DNA of 64,000 nt from PVC group bacterium (GCA_945870225.1 CAMBRF010000006.1:48616-112615), one strand, 5' to 3'. Positions 45,367-54,293 are shown, counted from the stretch's first letter. Program-made: numbers and translations. The notes: generated by a model from the letters alone, not told the origin.

Positions 45367-45906
45367 CTAAGGTGCGGCATTTATGACGTCGCATGGCGGT
45401 GGTTGTTCGGACGGGACTTTTTCGAGAATGGTGTAGTCACGTTCGCAATAGCAGAAGGAAGCGTGTCGCTTGTCGCCTTCCATTGATGATACGACAGTAC
45501 ATTTCTTGCGTTTGAGCAAGTCTACAAAGGAGGGGTCCGACATTAGGACAGTCGTAAGAAACCCAGACGTGCACTTGCCTACGAAGTCGATGGTGCTGCC
45601 ATTTTTGATCCTTTTGACTTCTCTCATAAACACGCCAAAATCTTGTGTTTTTATGATTTTCCTCTCGTGCCGAGAGAACAGGTAGTACCAAAAATCCGGT
45701 GGGTCTTTACGCGAATAGGGCATGATAATGCCATAGTCCAGATGTAGCATGACGTACTTTGTGGGCGCATTGGTTTCCCATCTGTTACGCAGCGCGATAA
45801 TGGGTAATGGCTCGGCTGGGTGGCGCAATGACATAGTCTTCACGCATCCACCGGTCAACGCAGCCGCAACAACAAGAAGTCCGATGACTATACATTTCAT
45901 TTTCAT
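45367..45906 (-). CDS. Predicted lipoprotein
   Basis: A 179-residue protein with a lipoprotein signal: a basic start, a hydrophobic core and the lipobox LTGGC with the lipid-carrying Cys at residue 21. The mature part is mixed and contains DFWYYLFSRHERK. No family is recognised. It could also start at 45900. It belongs to a leftward group of small envelope proteins of unknown role. Confidence 0.6.
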   Translation of the reverse strand: MKMKCIVIGLLVVAAALTGGCVKTMSLRHPAEPLPIIALRNRWETNAPTKYVMLHLDYGIIMPYSRKDPPDFWYYLFSRHERKIIKTQDFGVFMREVKRIKNGSTIDFVGKCTSGFLTTVLMSDPSFVDLLKRKKCTVVSSMEGDKRHASFCYCERDYTILEKVPSEQPPPCDVINAAP

Positions 45907-46095
45907 TTTTTACCGAACGAGACTGTCGGACAACTACGTTTTCTGTTCCAAGCCTACGACTTGGGAGAATCAAAACAAGAGGATCAGCTTAAAATCGCCT
46001 GTTTTAGAGGCATTCTATGAAGTCGATTTATGTTCGCGCTCGTCCAAAACTTTGACACGGGGGTTTGCCGCGTACGGGTCGTTTTGGATTCATTC

Positions 46096-46620
46096 TTAAT
46101 CTGTCCAGTACTCGTATAGGGCCGAACGGTCGATATCAATCCAAACGGTCGGAATATGGGATATGGGTTGACTGAGCGTCAGTCCATTCGTCATGTTTTG
46201 GTAGTCGAACCACTCAAGCTTTTTCAATCCGTAGTCCTTTCTGAGGCGAGGGCGAGGATCTTCAGGCAACCCAACAAGGGGAACTATCTCGGCAGCGGGA
46301 AAGTTTGTCGGATTGTCATAGAGTTGCTTGGCATAGTGATTGAAACGCTGCCTTGCAAAGGTTTTGCAGTCCTCAATCGACGCATTAAACTTGAGTATGT
46401 GTGCTCGACCGCCCATGCCGACGCTTGACCACGCATACGAAATATTGCTGGCGGATGCAGGGAAAAAGAGATTCGTCGTTCCAGTTTGCTGTGCATAATC
46501 CTGAGCAGATGATGCGTGAATCAGTTCTGTCATCGGGATGAACATTGAAAAGAACCCGAGCACCAAATACAGGACGATGATCAATCCTATTGCAAGAAGC
46601 GCTTTTTTCACAATCTTCAT
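46096..46620 (-). CDS. Membrane-anchored hypothetical protein
   Basis: A 174-residue protein with one N-terminal transmembrane helix (about residues 7-30, LLAIGLIIVLYLVLGFF). The rest should lie outside the cytoplasm and has no motif I recognise. A large hairpin with TCCAAAAC/GTTTTGGA arms follows its stop (about 46040-46085) and may be a terminator. Confidence 0.55.
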   Translation of the reverse strand: MKIVKKALLAIGLIIVLYLVLGFFSMFIPMTELIHASSAQDYAQQTGTTNLFFPASASNISYAWSSVGMGGRAHILKFNASIEDCKTFARQRFNHYAKQLYDNPTNFPAAEIVPLVGLPEDPRPRLRKDYGLKKLEWFDYQNMTNGLTLSQPISHIPTVWIDIDRSALYEYWTD

Positions 46621-46679
46621 AATTTCTCAAACTCCAACGCTCAGAATGACCGGACCAGTGCAGCCGCGTTCGCGCGGCT

Positions 46680-48068
46680 TTACTGAGTACGGGACAATTC
46701 TCTGGTGCTCTCCGTCTCTGCGAAAATCTTGAATGTGAAGTCCCTGTCCGCGTCGGGGTAGGTGAATCTCAGTGTTCCGGTCTTTCCTTCCTTCGAGTAC
46801 TCAAACGGGTGGCCGTGAAACGGCTCCGTGGGCAGATGTTCAAGGTATTCTGGCGTTAGATCGGTCAGGGAATCAGGAAGATGTCCATGCTCCTGAGAGT
46901 AGCGTTCGATTGCTATGGCGATGAACCCGCAACGCCACTCTCCTGCGGCTCTTAATTCCCGTTTCTTCACAGTTGAGTATACATTTTTCGATAGGTGCGG
47001 CAGGAAATAGGGCCACGGGATAGAGTCGATTGCTTCGGCATACCGATTTGTAAAATTCTGCCACGGAAGATGCCATGTCTGCGCGACGTGATGAAGCAGC
47101 TCCAGGTGGTACGCCTCATTCATTCGCAACCATCCCGAGGATATCGAGAGGTAAGCAATGACTTGCAGCCAAGGATCCGAATCGCTGAGTTCAATCATCG
47201 TTTTCATGTCTGACCTGGAGATGGTCGAGATGTTGGCGTACAATAGCTTTGTCAACACGATCTCGCCCAGGATTCCCGTCCGCACATCGGCATGTTTCGC
47301 CATCTCCGATTGCAGTTCACGGAGGCGGTCCAGCGGAGGGGCGGTCTTCGCGAGTGTGTTCTCTAGAGAACGTATCGCAAGTCCTTCACATGCAAAACGG
47401 ACAAGTTCGTCGATGATATATGAGCCCCTGTGCGGGACTTGGGCGAGACGTAATCCGTCAATTACAGCTTCTGTTGCCAGTAGAGGCTCTCCGCGCTCCG
47501 AATGCAAGATTGCCGACATGTTGAATAGTCGAGCCGCTTGCCGGACCTTGGTCAGTCGGGACTGCGTTGGCATGTTGAATGCGTTAGTCGGCGGGACGAG
47601 CCAGAATGGTTCGTCCGCGACAGCGCTGCGCACGGCATCGAGCGCTGGAGCGGCATCGCGCAGACGATTCTCCAGGGAAGAAATCATACGAGGGGGCAGG
47701 TTGCTGCCGATTTCTGGAAGCTCAGCATGACCTTCGACAGGAAGGATGTCTCTCTGCTCATCGGATAGTTTTGGGATGTTCGTCAGGCCGTCTAGAGCGG
47801 CAAAGAAGTTGGACTGCGCTGCCCGATGCGCATCCGCATCGGGGAACTGCGCATAGAGTTCATCCCAAGAGCGCGGGATGGAATCTCTTTCGAGCCGCGA
47901 GGAGATGGACTTCAGCTTCCTTGTCGCGATCACCGATTGCGTCAAGGCTGCGACGAGGGTGAGCAGAACGGCAAGCCCGACAAAGTTGCCGACTCGTATC
48001 AACCAGCGTTTCACTCCGGGGTGTTTCTTCATTTCATGCACCAAACTATGCAATATCAAGACTTCCAC
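46680..48068 (-). CDS. Membrane-anchored helical protein of unknown function
   Basis: A 462-residue protein with one transmembrane helix (about residues 26-47) and a long helical outer domain. The C-terminal segment AIAIERYSQEHGHLPDSLTDLTPEYL resembles pseudopilin-like C-terminal regions found in planctomycete and verrucomicrobial envelope proteins. No catalytic motif is seen. The GTG at 48068 is used; an ATG at 48032 is possible. A GC-rich hairpin (AGCCGCG-TTCG-CGCGGCT, 46662-46679) follows the stop. Confidence 0.55.
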   Translation of the reverse strand: MEVLILHSLVHEMKKHPGVKRWLIRVGNFVGLAVLLTLVAALTQSVIATRKLKSISSRLERDSIPRSWDELYAQFPDADAHRAAQSNFFAALDGLTNIPKLSDEQRDILPVEGHAELPEIGSNLPPRMISSLENRLRDAAPALDAVRSAVADEPFWLVPPTNAFNMPTQSRLTKVRQAARLFNMSAILHSERGEPLLATEAVIDGLRLAQVPHRGSYIIDELVRFACEGLAIRSLENTLAKTAPPLDRLRELQSEMAKHADVRTGILGEIVLTKLLYANISTISRSDMKTMIELSDSDPWLQVIAYLSISSGWLRMNEAYHLELLHHVAQTWHLPWQNFTNRYAEAIDSIPWPYFLPHLSKNVYSTVKKRELRAAGEWRCGFIAIAIERYSQEHGHLPDSLTDLTPEYLEHLPTEPFHGHPFEYSKEGKTGTLRFTYPDADRDFTFKIFAETESTRELSRTQ

Positions 48069-48508
48069 ATTTCCTGTAGGGGGATCGTATTCCGGGGAGA
48101 ATTGTCATGCAAGTGCTGTCTTTGATATCACGGCGTTCGCTCGGCTTGAAGCAAACAGTCCATAGCCTGATAATCTTCAGCCTGTATCCTAATGGGATGC
48201 TACTGGTCGCCATATTTGCGCCGATGAGTACTTAGTTTAGAGGATGGGTGAGTATTTCAGGGATCCTTTAGGGCTTGAAAGCGGGAAGGGGGGTGGCCTA
48301 TCATCGGCCCCTTGTTCATCTTGCCCCGGTAGCTCAGTTGGACAGAGCAGCGGTTTCCTAATCCAAGAAATTCCCTCGTATTTCTTAGGAAAACCGCTAT
48401 TCCTTAGGAAACTCGCGACATGCGAGAGTGTTCATCTTCGTTTTTCTATGTCTTTCCTTCCCTAAAAGCGTAACAAACACGTAACATGGGAAGCCGCTTT
48501 AGTAGGGT
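48069..48508. other. 440-base interval with tRNA remnant and inverted repeats
   Basis: No protein gene is seen. It contains a 39-base tRNA-Arg 5' half (48323-48361), inverted repeats around TTTCCTAA/TTAGGAAA (48352-48410), a CTCGC/GCGAG hairpin (48412-48426) and two CGTAAC direct repeats 11 bases apart (48469-48474, 48480-48485). Together they look like an integration-site junction. Confidence 0.55.
48323..48361 (+). pseudogene. 5' half of tRNA-Arg(CCU), candidate attachment site
   Basis: The acceptor strand (GCCCCGG), the D-arm (GCTCAGTTGGACAGAGC) and the left anticodon stem (GCGGT) plus loop (TTCCTAA, anticodon CCT at 48357-48359) are intact. The sequence then departs: no complete right-hand stem, T-arm or acceptor CCGGGGC follows. 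The break falls at the end of the anticodon loop, a common crossover site for tyrosine recombinases. A TTAGGAAAACCGC sequence at 48385-48397 can pair with the left arm. Confidence 0.65.
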
Positions 48509-48943
48509 CTAGCCGCGCCACTTGAACCAGGTAAACCAGGACACCGTCACGCCCAGGAACCGCGTCCCGGCCTGCAGGGCCGACATCCGGTAGGCGCGCT
48601 GGATTCGGTAGAACCGGACATTCGCATCCCACCCGCCATGCCCCGTCTGCCAATCGAAGTCATGCCGTAAGCACGGCGGAAAGTACTTCGTCGGCCAGTA
48701 CACCTCAGACACCCCCGTACACCCGTCACAGTCCGCGAACCAGTCCCACTGGGTGGAGTCCAACGCCTCCCGGACCAGCATCCGGATCCCTACTGGCACG
48801 CTCAGGACGTCGAAGGATTCAATGATCCGATGATACTCAGTCATTCGGTTTAACCCGGTCCCGGTCGCCCCGCCTGCGGCCGCCTGGCCACCATTCCGCC
48901 CGCCACAACAACCGCACGTCTTCTTCATGGTCTGCTCAATCAT
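48509..48943 (-). CDS. Phage protein with phospholipase-like HD motif
   Basis: A 144-residue protein, the last gene of the phage operon. It has a cysteine- and glycine-rich start (KKTCGCCGGRNGG) and, near residue 92, PPCLRHDFDWQTG, which resembles the C-x2-HD active site of prokaryotic phospholipase A2 and related phage DUF1353-like proteins. If active it could attack membranes during lysis or entry. The start is unsure: ATG 48943 or 48928. It overlaps the holin-like gene by eight bases. Confidence 0.5.
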   Translation of the reverse strand: MIEQTMKKTCGCCGGRNGGQAAAGGATGTGLNRMTEYHRIIESFDVLSVPVGIRMLVREALDSTQWDWFADCDGCTGVSEVYWPTKYFPPCLRHDFDWQTGHGGWDANVRFYRIQRAYRMSALQAGTRFLGVTVSWFTWFKWRG

Positions 48944-49205
48944 CTTCCCTGTGCCTTCCGCCTGGCCGTTCTTTGAGGTGGGTTGCCAGCTTCAGGATGG
49001 CGTCCGACATCTTGTCCATCCGTTTACCGAACTGACACCCCTGCAGGTAGATGATCCATACGCAGAAACAACACACGGCACCCAGGACCACGACCAGCGG
49101 CCAGCGCCCCACCGCCTCCAAGGTCTCGGAGTCGGGTAGGGCGGCTACGGCCGTCGCACCCAGCGCCGCACTGCCGGCCACCAACGCTTCCACTTTCCCG
49201 TCCAT
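48936..49205 (-). CDS. Holin-like small membrane protein
   Basis: An 89-residue protein with two hydrophobic stretches (about residues 8-25 and 33-54, LVVVLGAVCCFCVWIIYL) and a charged C-terminus. Size, position at the end of a phage operon and topology fit a holin or spanin-like lysis protein. A degenerate copy of the phage leader motif and GGGAGGGAGG lie just upstream. Confidence 0.5.
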   Translation of the reverse strand: MDGKVEALVAGSAALGATAVAALPDSETLEAVGRWPLVVVLGAVCCFCVWIIYLQGCQFGKRMDKMSDAILKLATHLKERPGGRHREDD

Positions 49206-49210
49206 ACAGA

Positions 49211-49238
49211 CCTCCCTCCCACAACAGCGGGATCAACC
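49211..49238 (-). promoter_or_regulatory. Phage leader motif, copy 5 (degenerate)
   Basis: GTTGATCCCGCTG followed by GGGAGGG, just before the holin-like gene. The middle is shorter than in the other copies. Confidence 0.35.
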
Positions 49239-49246
49239 CTGTCCGC

Positions 49247-49687
49247 TTATCGCCGCCGGCCTCGGCTTGCCGCTTTCGGGCCCTCTAACACCCGCCGCCG
49301 TTCCATGGCCGTCCCCAACTTCTCCCAGTAGACATCCGCCATCGCCTGAACCGCTGCCACGTCCCCAGCCCCCCCCGCAACCGTGACCCGCTGCCTCAAG
49401 GTGCCGATCTCGCCCTCTTTCCAGATATCGACGGGGGCCAACAGGGGATCGAGGCTCGGCCCGCCAACCCGCGCCAATCCCGCAAGACTGGGCGCGCTGG
49501 CCATTACGGTCACCGCAACGCCATCCGGCATGCGGGGCACGGCGTCGACCGTCGTACCCACCGCGACGCACTCCTCAATCCTCCCAGCGCCGTCCACCTG
49601 GGCCGACACCCCTGGGCTCTGTGCCAACTCTCCGCTCTCCGGCACAGTCAGCGCCATTGCCAGCACTATGGCCAACGCCTCGTTCAT
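49247..49687 (-). CDS. Small secreted phage-operon protein
   Basis: A 146-residue protein. Its N-terminus (NEALAIVLAMALTVPESG) could be a short signal sequence, though it lacks a basic start. No domain is recognised; the C-terminus is strongly basic (EGPKAASRGRRR). It overlaps the next upstream gene by four bases, so it is translated as part of the operon. Confidence 0.45.
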   Translation of the reverse strand: MNEALAIVLAMALTVPESGELAQSPGVSAQVDGAGRIEECVAVGTTVDAVPRMPDGVAVTVMASAPSLAGLARVGGPSLDPLLAPVDIWKEGEIGTLRQRVTVAGGAGDVAAVQAMADVYWEKLGTAMERRRVLEGPKAASRGRRR

Positions 49688-50610
49688 GGCGCACCGGCCG
49701 TCCCGTTATTGTAGACATCCACGAACCGCTTATATCCCTCGGACCCCAGGGCAACCGCCACCTTGCCCAGTACCGGTACGGCCGTAGCCCCAAGCAGGTC
49801 ACCCCGCATGATTTCCTCACGCCACCCCTCAGTCACCTTGCGCAGCGACGTCCTGTCCACATTGCCCAGTTTGCAGCCCAATCCGCGCAAGGCCTCCTCG
49901 AGACCGGCGCACTCGGGCGCATTCATCGCATCTACCACCGGCTGCACCTTGGCCACCAGCGGATTCACGCCGTTTTTCACGACAAAGGACTTTCCCTCCG
50001 CCCGAAGCTTTAACCGGGCGAGCACCACCGCGCGCGCTTTGATGGCTTCCTTCACGGTCTGAGCCGTCGCCATATCCATTGGCTCGCCGGCCACAAGCCA
50101 CCGCACCCAGTCCTCCTCACTCACGCCCGCGCCATACAGGGCCAGATCCCTCAGCACCGTGTACTTCAGGAACATCCGGCCGTTTTCAGGCATTTTGGGA
50201 TAACGCGCGGCAACGATGGCTTCCAAACCTTTCGCGAAGTCGCCCCGCTCTTCCACCGGATACCGCTTCACTATGCTCAACGCCGCAGCCGGCATCTCTT
50301 TCTCAACCAGTAAGGCCTCCTTGATCTTTTGCATGCTGTTTGTCGTCAATTTGTCATACCCCATCACTTGATCAATCAGTGGAAAGGCCTTCCGCCGAAG
50401 TGCTCCATCAATCACGGCATCCTCATCCCAATCGGCCACGATCATTGCCTGCTCCAGGGAATTCGTGATCCCCTGCGCGGCCAGAACTTGCGCCACTACA
50501 GTCTTACCCGCCCGGTCCGCCCAGGCCTTAACCCCGGTCAGCGTTCCCGCCATCGCCGTCGAACCTGCCGCCAACATCAGAACCACCAACCCGCCCATCA
50601 TCTTCCTCAT
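49684..50610 (-). CDS. Secreted helical phage-operon protein
   Basis: A 308-residue protein with a signal peptide (about residues 1-22, MMGGLVVLMLAAGSTAMAG). The mature part is predicted mostly helical. I recognise no domain. GGGAAAAAG precedes the ATG at 50610. Its export signal is unusual for a gene inside a phage head operon. Confidence 0.6.
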   Translation of the reverse strand: MRKMMGGLVVLMLAAGSTAMAGTLTGVKAWADRAGKTVVAQVLAAQGITNSLEQAMIVADWDEDAVIDGALRRKAFPLIDQVMGYDKLTTNSMQKIKEALLVEKEMPAAALSIVKRYPVEERGDFAKGLEAIVAARYPKMPENGRMFLKYTVLRDLALYGAGVSEEDWVRWLVAGEPMDMATAQTVKEAIKARAVVLARLKLRAEGKSFVVKNGVNPLVAKVQPVVDAMNAPECAGLEEALRGLGCKLGNVDRTSLRKVTEGWREEIMRGDLLGATAVPVLGKVAVALGSEGYKRFVDVYNNGTAGAP

Positions 50611-50636
50611 AGCTTTTTCCCTTCTGTTTCTGCCCC

Positions 50637-51230
50637 TTATGGGGCGATCCTCTGTTTCCGCCACTCCACGGGCACCGCCGCGGTCCACCGCGTTTTCGTG
50701 CCCGACGCATTCCTCTCCAAATCAATCCCGTCGTACCGGACATAACTCCACACCAGCCGCTCATTCGTGGGCGACATCCAGCCTTCCCAGTTCACCGCGC
50801 ACTCATGCGAGGGACAAACGATCGCCGCGCCCACCACCGAATTTGTCGGCTCCACCAACTGGCTCCAGATCCCGGTACCCGGTGCCGACTTCACCCACCG
50901 CCGAACGTCCCCGGCGTAATCATCCGTGAAGTAAATCCACACATTCGTGTCATCCTCATACGCGTTCGTTCCCGAACTTTTGATGTAATAGACCAGGCTC
51001 GCAAAATTGTTCGTGCTCGCCTTGAGCTCGAAGTCCGTCCACTGGCCTCCCAACTCCAGCCGCAGGACCGGGAAGGTCCCTTCATCACTGGTCACGACAA
51101 CATTCGTGCCGCCGCCCGCATCCGCAGCACCCTCCGATGCCGCCGGTTTCCCATCCAGAATCCACCCGCCCAGGCAAGGCATCGCGCAGGCCAGCACCAT
51201 CCCCGCCATGACTCTCAGAACTCTTTTCAT
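50637..51230 (-). CDS. Secreted phage-operon protein, beta-rich
   Basis: A 197-residue protein with a signal peptide (to about residue 20, ACAMPCLGG) and a beta-rich mature part with many Trp and Tyr residues (GQWTDFELKAS, EGWMSPTNERLVWSYVRYDG). No family is recognised. GGAAAG precedes the ATG; the start overlaps the end of the next upstream gene by four bases. Confidence 0.58.
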   Translation of the reverse strand: MKRVLRVMAGMVLACAMPCLGGWILDGKPAASEGAADAGGGTNVVVTSDEGTFPVLRLELGGQWTDFELKASTNNFASLVYYIKSSGTNAYEDDTNVWIYFTDDYAGDVRRWVKSAPGTGIWSQLVEPTNSVVGAAIVCPSHECAVNWEGWMSPTNERLVWSYVRYDGIDLERNASGTKTRWTAAVPVEWRKQRIAP

Positions 51231-51589
51231 TTCGCTTTCCGCATGACCTGCACCACGCCATTGGTCGCCGTGCACTGGATCACCAGCGCCTCACCGATCC
51301 CGAAGCTGTAATCAGCGTCCGCAGTCCAGACCACGGTCGTCACATTCGTGAAGGCGCAGTTCCCAAGCCTGAAACTGCCGCCGCCGCTCAGTCTCAGAAT
51401 TTCCACGCTCCCGGTACTCGCGCCCCCGAAACGGATCAAAGCCGCCACGGGCACCCAACTACTGTTCGCCTGCCCATTGCTGACCGTCACCGTCCCATTC
51501 GACAGCGAATAGTCCGCCGCCCAGCCCTGAGCCCGAACGGCCCCGGCCGTCGCCACACACAACAAAAGCGCCACAATCAACCGCTTCAT
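51227..51589 (-). CDS. Small secreted phage-operon protein, beta-rich
   Basis: A 120-residue protein with a signal peptide (about 1-20, LLLCVATAGAVRAQ) and a beta-rich mature domain ending VVQVMRKAK. GGAGG lies six bases upstream of the ATG. Function unknown; it belongs to the secreted set in this operon. Confidence 0.58.
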   Translation of the reverse strand: MKRLIVALLLCVATAGAVRAQGWAADYSLSNGTVTVSNGQANSSWVPVAALIRFGGASTGSVEILRLSGGGSFRLGNCAFTNVTTVVWTADADYSFGIGEALVIQCTATNGVVQVMRKAK

Positions 51590-51600
51590 CGGAAACCTCC

Positions 51601-52812
51601 TCACGGATGCACGATATCCGCATCCAGCACATTCGTCACCGTCCCGGCCACAAACACCAACTGTGTCCCGTGGCAAATCGTGAACGTCCCGCCAGCCCCC
51701 AGTGTGAACGCCCCTCCCACGGTCAAGTCACCCCGCACACTCGTGCTCGGCCGGGTCGCCAGGCAGGGCCCGCCGTTCACCGCCGCCAGCCCAAACCCGC
51801 CGTCGGCACTCATCGCCAATCCTGTCCACGGGCATCGCGCCGACCCGCTATCCACCCACGTTGCCCCGTAATCTGCGGAAACATAAATCGACCCGTTCCG
51901 CTCAGCGGCATACTGCATCTTCCCATCGGCGCTCATGGCCACGAACCACCACGCGCGATTCGTTCCCGTCTTCGCCGTCCATGTCGCCCCGTGATTATCC
52001 GACCCGTAAAGCTTCCCCCCCAAAGCGCAGACCAACTGAATTTGTCCGTCCGCGCTCATCGCCACGCTCATCCACTGCGGACCGGCCATATTCAGGATCC
52101 ACGTCTTCCCGTAGTCGCTGGACACATACACACCCGAGCTCATCTCATCCTCGGGCGTCGCCACCGCCGTCTGATATTCCCCATTCGTGGACATCGCCAG
52201 GCCCATCCAATGCCGCGTTTCATCGGTTTTCGTGGCCACCCATGCCGCCCCGAAGTTCGTGCTCACATGCAGCACCCCGAACTCCTCCGCCGCAACCTGG
52301 TATCGCCCATTGCCGCTGAAGGCCGCCAATGCCCACGGTTGGCCGATATTCGTCCAGGTGGCCCCGGAATTCGTCGAAAAGTACCGCTGCGCATCCGTGT
52401 CCGGATCCCACGCGCTGGCCGACCGGTACCGCCCGTCACCGCTCATGGCCATCGTCAGCCATTCATTGGTCACACCCGCCGCCGCCCAAGTCATGCCGCC
52501 ATCGCTCGAAAGGTAGATCGGATCAGCGGCCCCGCCTTTCATCTGCATGAGCCCATCCGCGCTTACAGTCACACTCCGCCAATCCCGCGCCGTCCCCAGG
52601 GCCGTCCAACTCAAACCACGCGTCTGGACAGTGAGCTCGGTCGTCAGGTCGCCAACCTGTTCCTCGACCCGGGCCAGCCGCCCGGTCAGTCCAGCGTCGC
52701 CGCCCGCATTGATCACGATCCCCGACCGCGATCCCGCCAACCATCCCGCCTGGCACCCGCTCACCATCGCCATCACAACCCAACATCCCAAAATCTTCTT
52801 CAAAGCCATCAT
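51601..52812 (-). CDS. Asp-box (BNR) repeat lipoprotein
   Basis: A 403-residue lipoprotein: signal and lipobox VSGC near residue 20. At least six Asp-box repeats follow (SSDGGMTW, STNSGATW, SSDYGKTW, SDNHGATW, SADYGATW and variants), each preceded by an SADG-type turn, which builds a beta-propeller as in sialidases and photosystem assembly factors. The C-terminal 50 residues (GDLTVGGAFTLGAG) resemble host surface fibre proteins. It may bind glycans at the cell surface or on the virion; without catalytic residues in view, sialidase activity is not claimed. The period-7 repeat array lies immediately upstream and supplies AGGAG. Confidence 0.65.
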   Translation of the reverse strand: MMALKKILGCWVVMAMVSGCQAGWLAGSRSGIVINAGGDAGLTGRLARVEEQVGDLTTELTVQTRGLSWTALGTARDWRSVTVSADGLMQMKGGAADPIYLSSDGGMTWAAAGVTNEWLTMAMSGDGRYRSASAWDPDTDAQRYFSTNSGATWTNIGQPWALAAFSGNGRYQVAAEEFGVLHVSTNFGAAWVATKTDETRHWMGLAMSTNGEYQTAVATPEDEMSSGVYVSSDYGKTWILNMAGPQWMSVAMSADGQIQLVCALGGKLYGSDNHGATWTAKTGTNRAWWFVAMSADGKMQYAAERNGSIYVSADYGATWVDSGSARCPWTGLAMSADGGFGLAAVNGGPCLATRPSTSVRGDLTVGGAFTLGAGGTFTICHGTQLVFVAGTVTNVLDADIVHP

Positions 52813-52845
52813 CCTGACTCCTGAATTCTGACTCCTGACTACTTT
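52811..52845. repeat. Period-7 repeat array a
   Basis: Four tandem heptamers on the + strand: ATCCTGA, CTCCTGA, ATTCTGA, CTCCTGA. Read on the gene strand they contain AGGAGTCAG units, so the array doubles as ribosome binding site of the lipoprotein gene. Confidence 0.75.
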
Positions 52846-53249
52846 CCCCGTCCGCTCTCGTAGCTCGGCGTCCCCACCGCCTCAGTTTCCCATGGCACCG
52901 GCCGCAATTTTCCCGTCTGCACCATCCGCAACCAGATATTCGCCTGGACAAACAGACTGTAGACCTCCGGCGCGAACTGAACCCCCATCTCCATCCCCAG
53001 GTTGAACACAGCCAGGTTGAACGCATGTCGGTACCCTGTGGCCGGGATCATCGTGGGATCCTCATCCATGACGACCCCGCACTGGGTGTTCACCGCCTCC
53101 CGGAACGAAACAACGGTTTCGGCAACGATCTCCGCCAACCGGCTTCCCTTCGACGGATTCCCCTCCACCCAGGCCAGGTACAAGGCACCCATATCCGTCG
53201 GCAACCCGGCCTCCACCTTCGCGACCGTCAGTTCCGTCCACCCGCTCAC
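52839..53249 (-). CDS. Phage head-completion-like protein
   Basis: A 136-residue protein just downstream of the capsid gene. It is acidic and mostly helical, without a signal peptide. Position and size fit a head-tail connector or Mu gp36-like protein, but the sequence shows no diagnostic motif I can name. GAGGGG precedes the GTG start at 53249. Confidence 0.45.
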   Translation of the reverse strand: MSGWTELTVAKVEAGLPTDMGALYLAWVEGNPSKGSRLAEIVAETVVSFREAVNTQCGVVMDEDPTMIPATGYRHAFNLAVFNLGMEMGVQFAPEVYSLFVQANIWLRMVQTGKLRPVPWETEAVGTPSYESGRGK

Positions 53250-53329
53250 GCCTCACCCCTCAAAGAAAAGGCGGGGATCCAGCTGCCCAAATCCCCGCCC
53301 ATGTCTCCTGGCCCTCATGCGGGCCGCTA

Positions 53330-54274
53330 TCAGGTGGCCGACACATTCAGCCGGACACAGGCCGCGCTGTTCGTCACCTTCACATCTTCCGACCAGTCGA
53401 ACTTGGCCACCTCGACGCGCCCGTCATCGCGCATGTACGACCCCGGTACCATGAACTTGTTCATGAGCCGGAACGTCTTCATGAAGCTCGGATCACGCCG
53501 ACTCGGCGCATCCTTGCGGGCAAAGATCAGCACCGCGGTATCCAGGAGGAAACTGATGCTCTCCGCCTTCCCCTCCGGATTGGCGTCATAGATCATGTAT
53601 GACGTACGGACATCCGGCGTCCCGATGAACATCTGGCCGGCCGACTGCTCGGTCGGCACAGCCAGGCCCAAGTCAGACTTACCCCGCCCGTTGCCCACCA
53701 CGAACCGCCCGCGCACCATGGCCTGATTCTTGAAGATCTTCCAGGCCGTCGCCCCGAACAGGACGCCAACGCCCATCAGCGACCCATACTTCGCAGCCTT
53801 GATCACCGACAGGATGGCATCATCCACGTCGGCAATCGGGTCCGCCGCGGCAGCCCAAGACTTGCTCGTGCCGGCACCCACCGCCGCCAGGGCCGCGTCG
53901 ATCACCGCCTTCTCATGGGACAGTGCGGCCACCTCGGCAACAGCCGTCGCGCCCTCGCGGAGCATGTTCTCGAGTCCTTCGGACTCCAGTTGCTCCAGGT
54001 TATCCACCGGATAGTCCAGCGCGTGGGGCTCGCAGTTGTAGGTCGAGTCCGTCACATCGAACCGCAGTTCAGAGGCCCGCCCGCCCAGCGTCCGCAGGGT
54101 GTCCGGAATATGGAACCGGTGCTTCTCCGTGTAGGACTTGAACCGGCCCACGCTCGTGGCCACTTCCACGGTCGGCGCGATAAAATCGGCCACCGGCATA
54201 ATCGCACTCTGCGCCGCGCCCTGGGCAAACTCCCGCAGGGTAGGGGACGCACTAATCTCGCTCAATCGACTCAT
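53330..54274 (-). CDS. Phage major capsid protein
   Basis: A 314-residue protein without a signal peptide. The pattern (long helical N-terminal region, then TYNCEPHALDYPVDN, and a C-terminal VEVAKFDWSEDVKV) fits Mu gpT-like or related HK97-fold capsid proteins. Its place after protease/scaffold and decoration genes supports this. GAAGGAG precedes the ATG at 54274 by nine bases. Confidence 0.7.
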   Translation of the reverse strand: MSRLSEISASPTLREFAQGAAQSAIMPVADFIAPTVEVATSVGRFKSYTEKHRFHIPDTLRTLGGRASELRFDVTDSTYNCEPHALDYPVDNLEQLESEGLENMLREGATAVAEVAALSHEKAVIDAALAAVGAGTSKSWAAAADPIADVDDAILSVIKAAKYGSLMGVGVLFGATAWKIFKNQAMVRGRFVVGNGRGKSDLGLAVPTEQSAGQMFIGTPDVRTSYMIYDANPEGKAESISFLLDTAVLIFARKDAPSRRDPSFMKTFRLMNKFMVPGSYMRDDGRVEVAKFDWSEDVKVTNSAACVRLNVSAT

Positions 54275-54293
54275 GATGTTTTCTCCTTCTTCC

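Noticed and set aside
46624..46690. Integron attC-like structure after the gene at 46680 (GC-rich hairpin, CTCAG/CTGAG outer arms, GTTGGAG at the end)
   Set aside because: No integrase gene, no second matching site in the same gene group, and the GTTRRRY end is not matched. A plain hairpin terminator is simpler.
48323..48430. Group I intron in the tRNA-Arg anticodon loop
   Set aside because: No T-arm or 3' acceptor strand appears downstream, and the insert is far too short for a group I intron. A broken tRNA at an integration site fits better.
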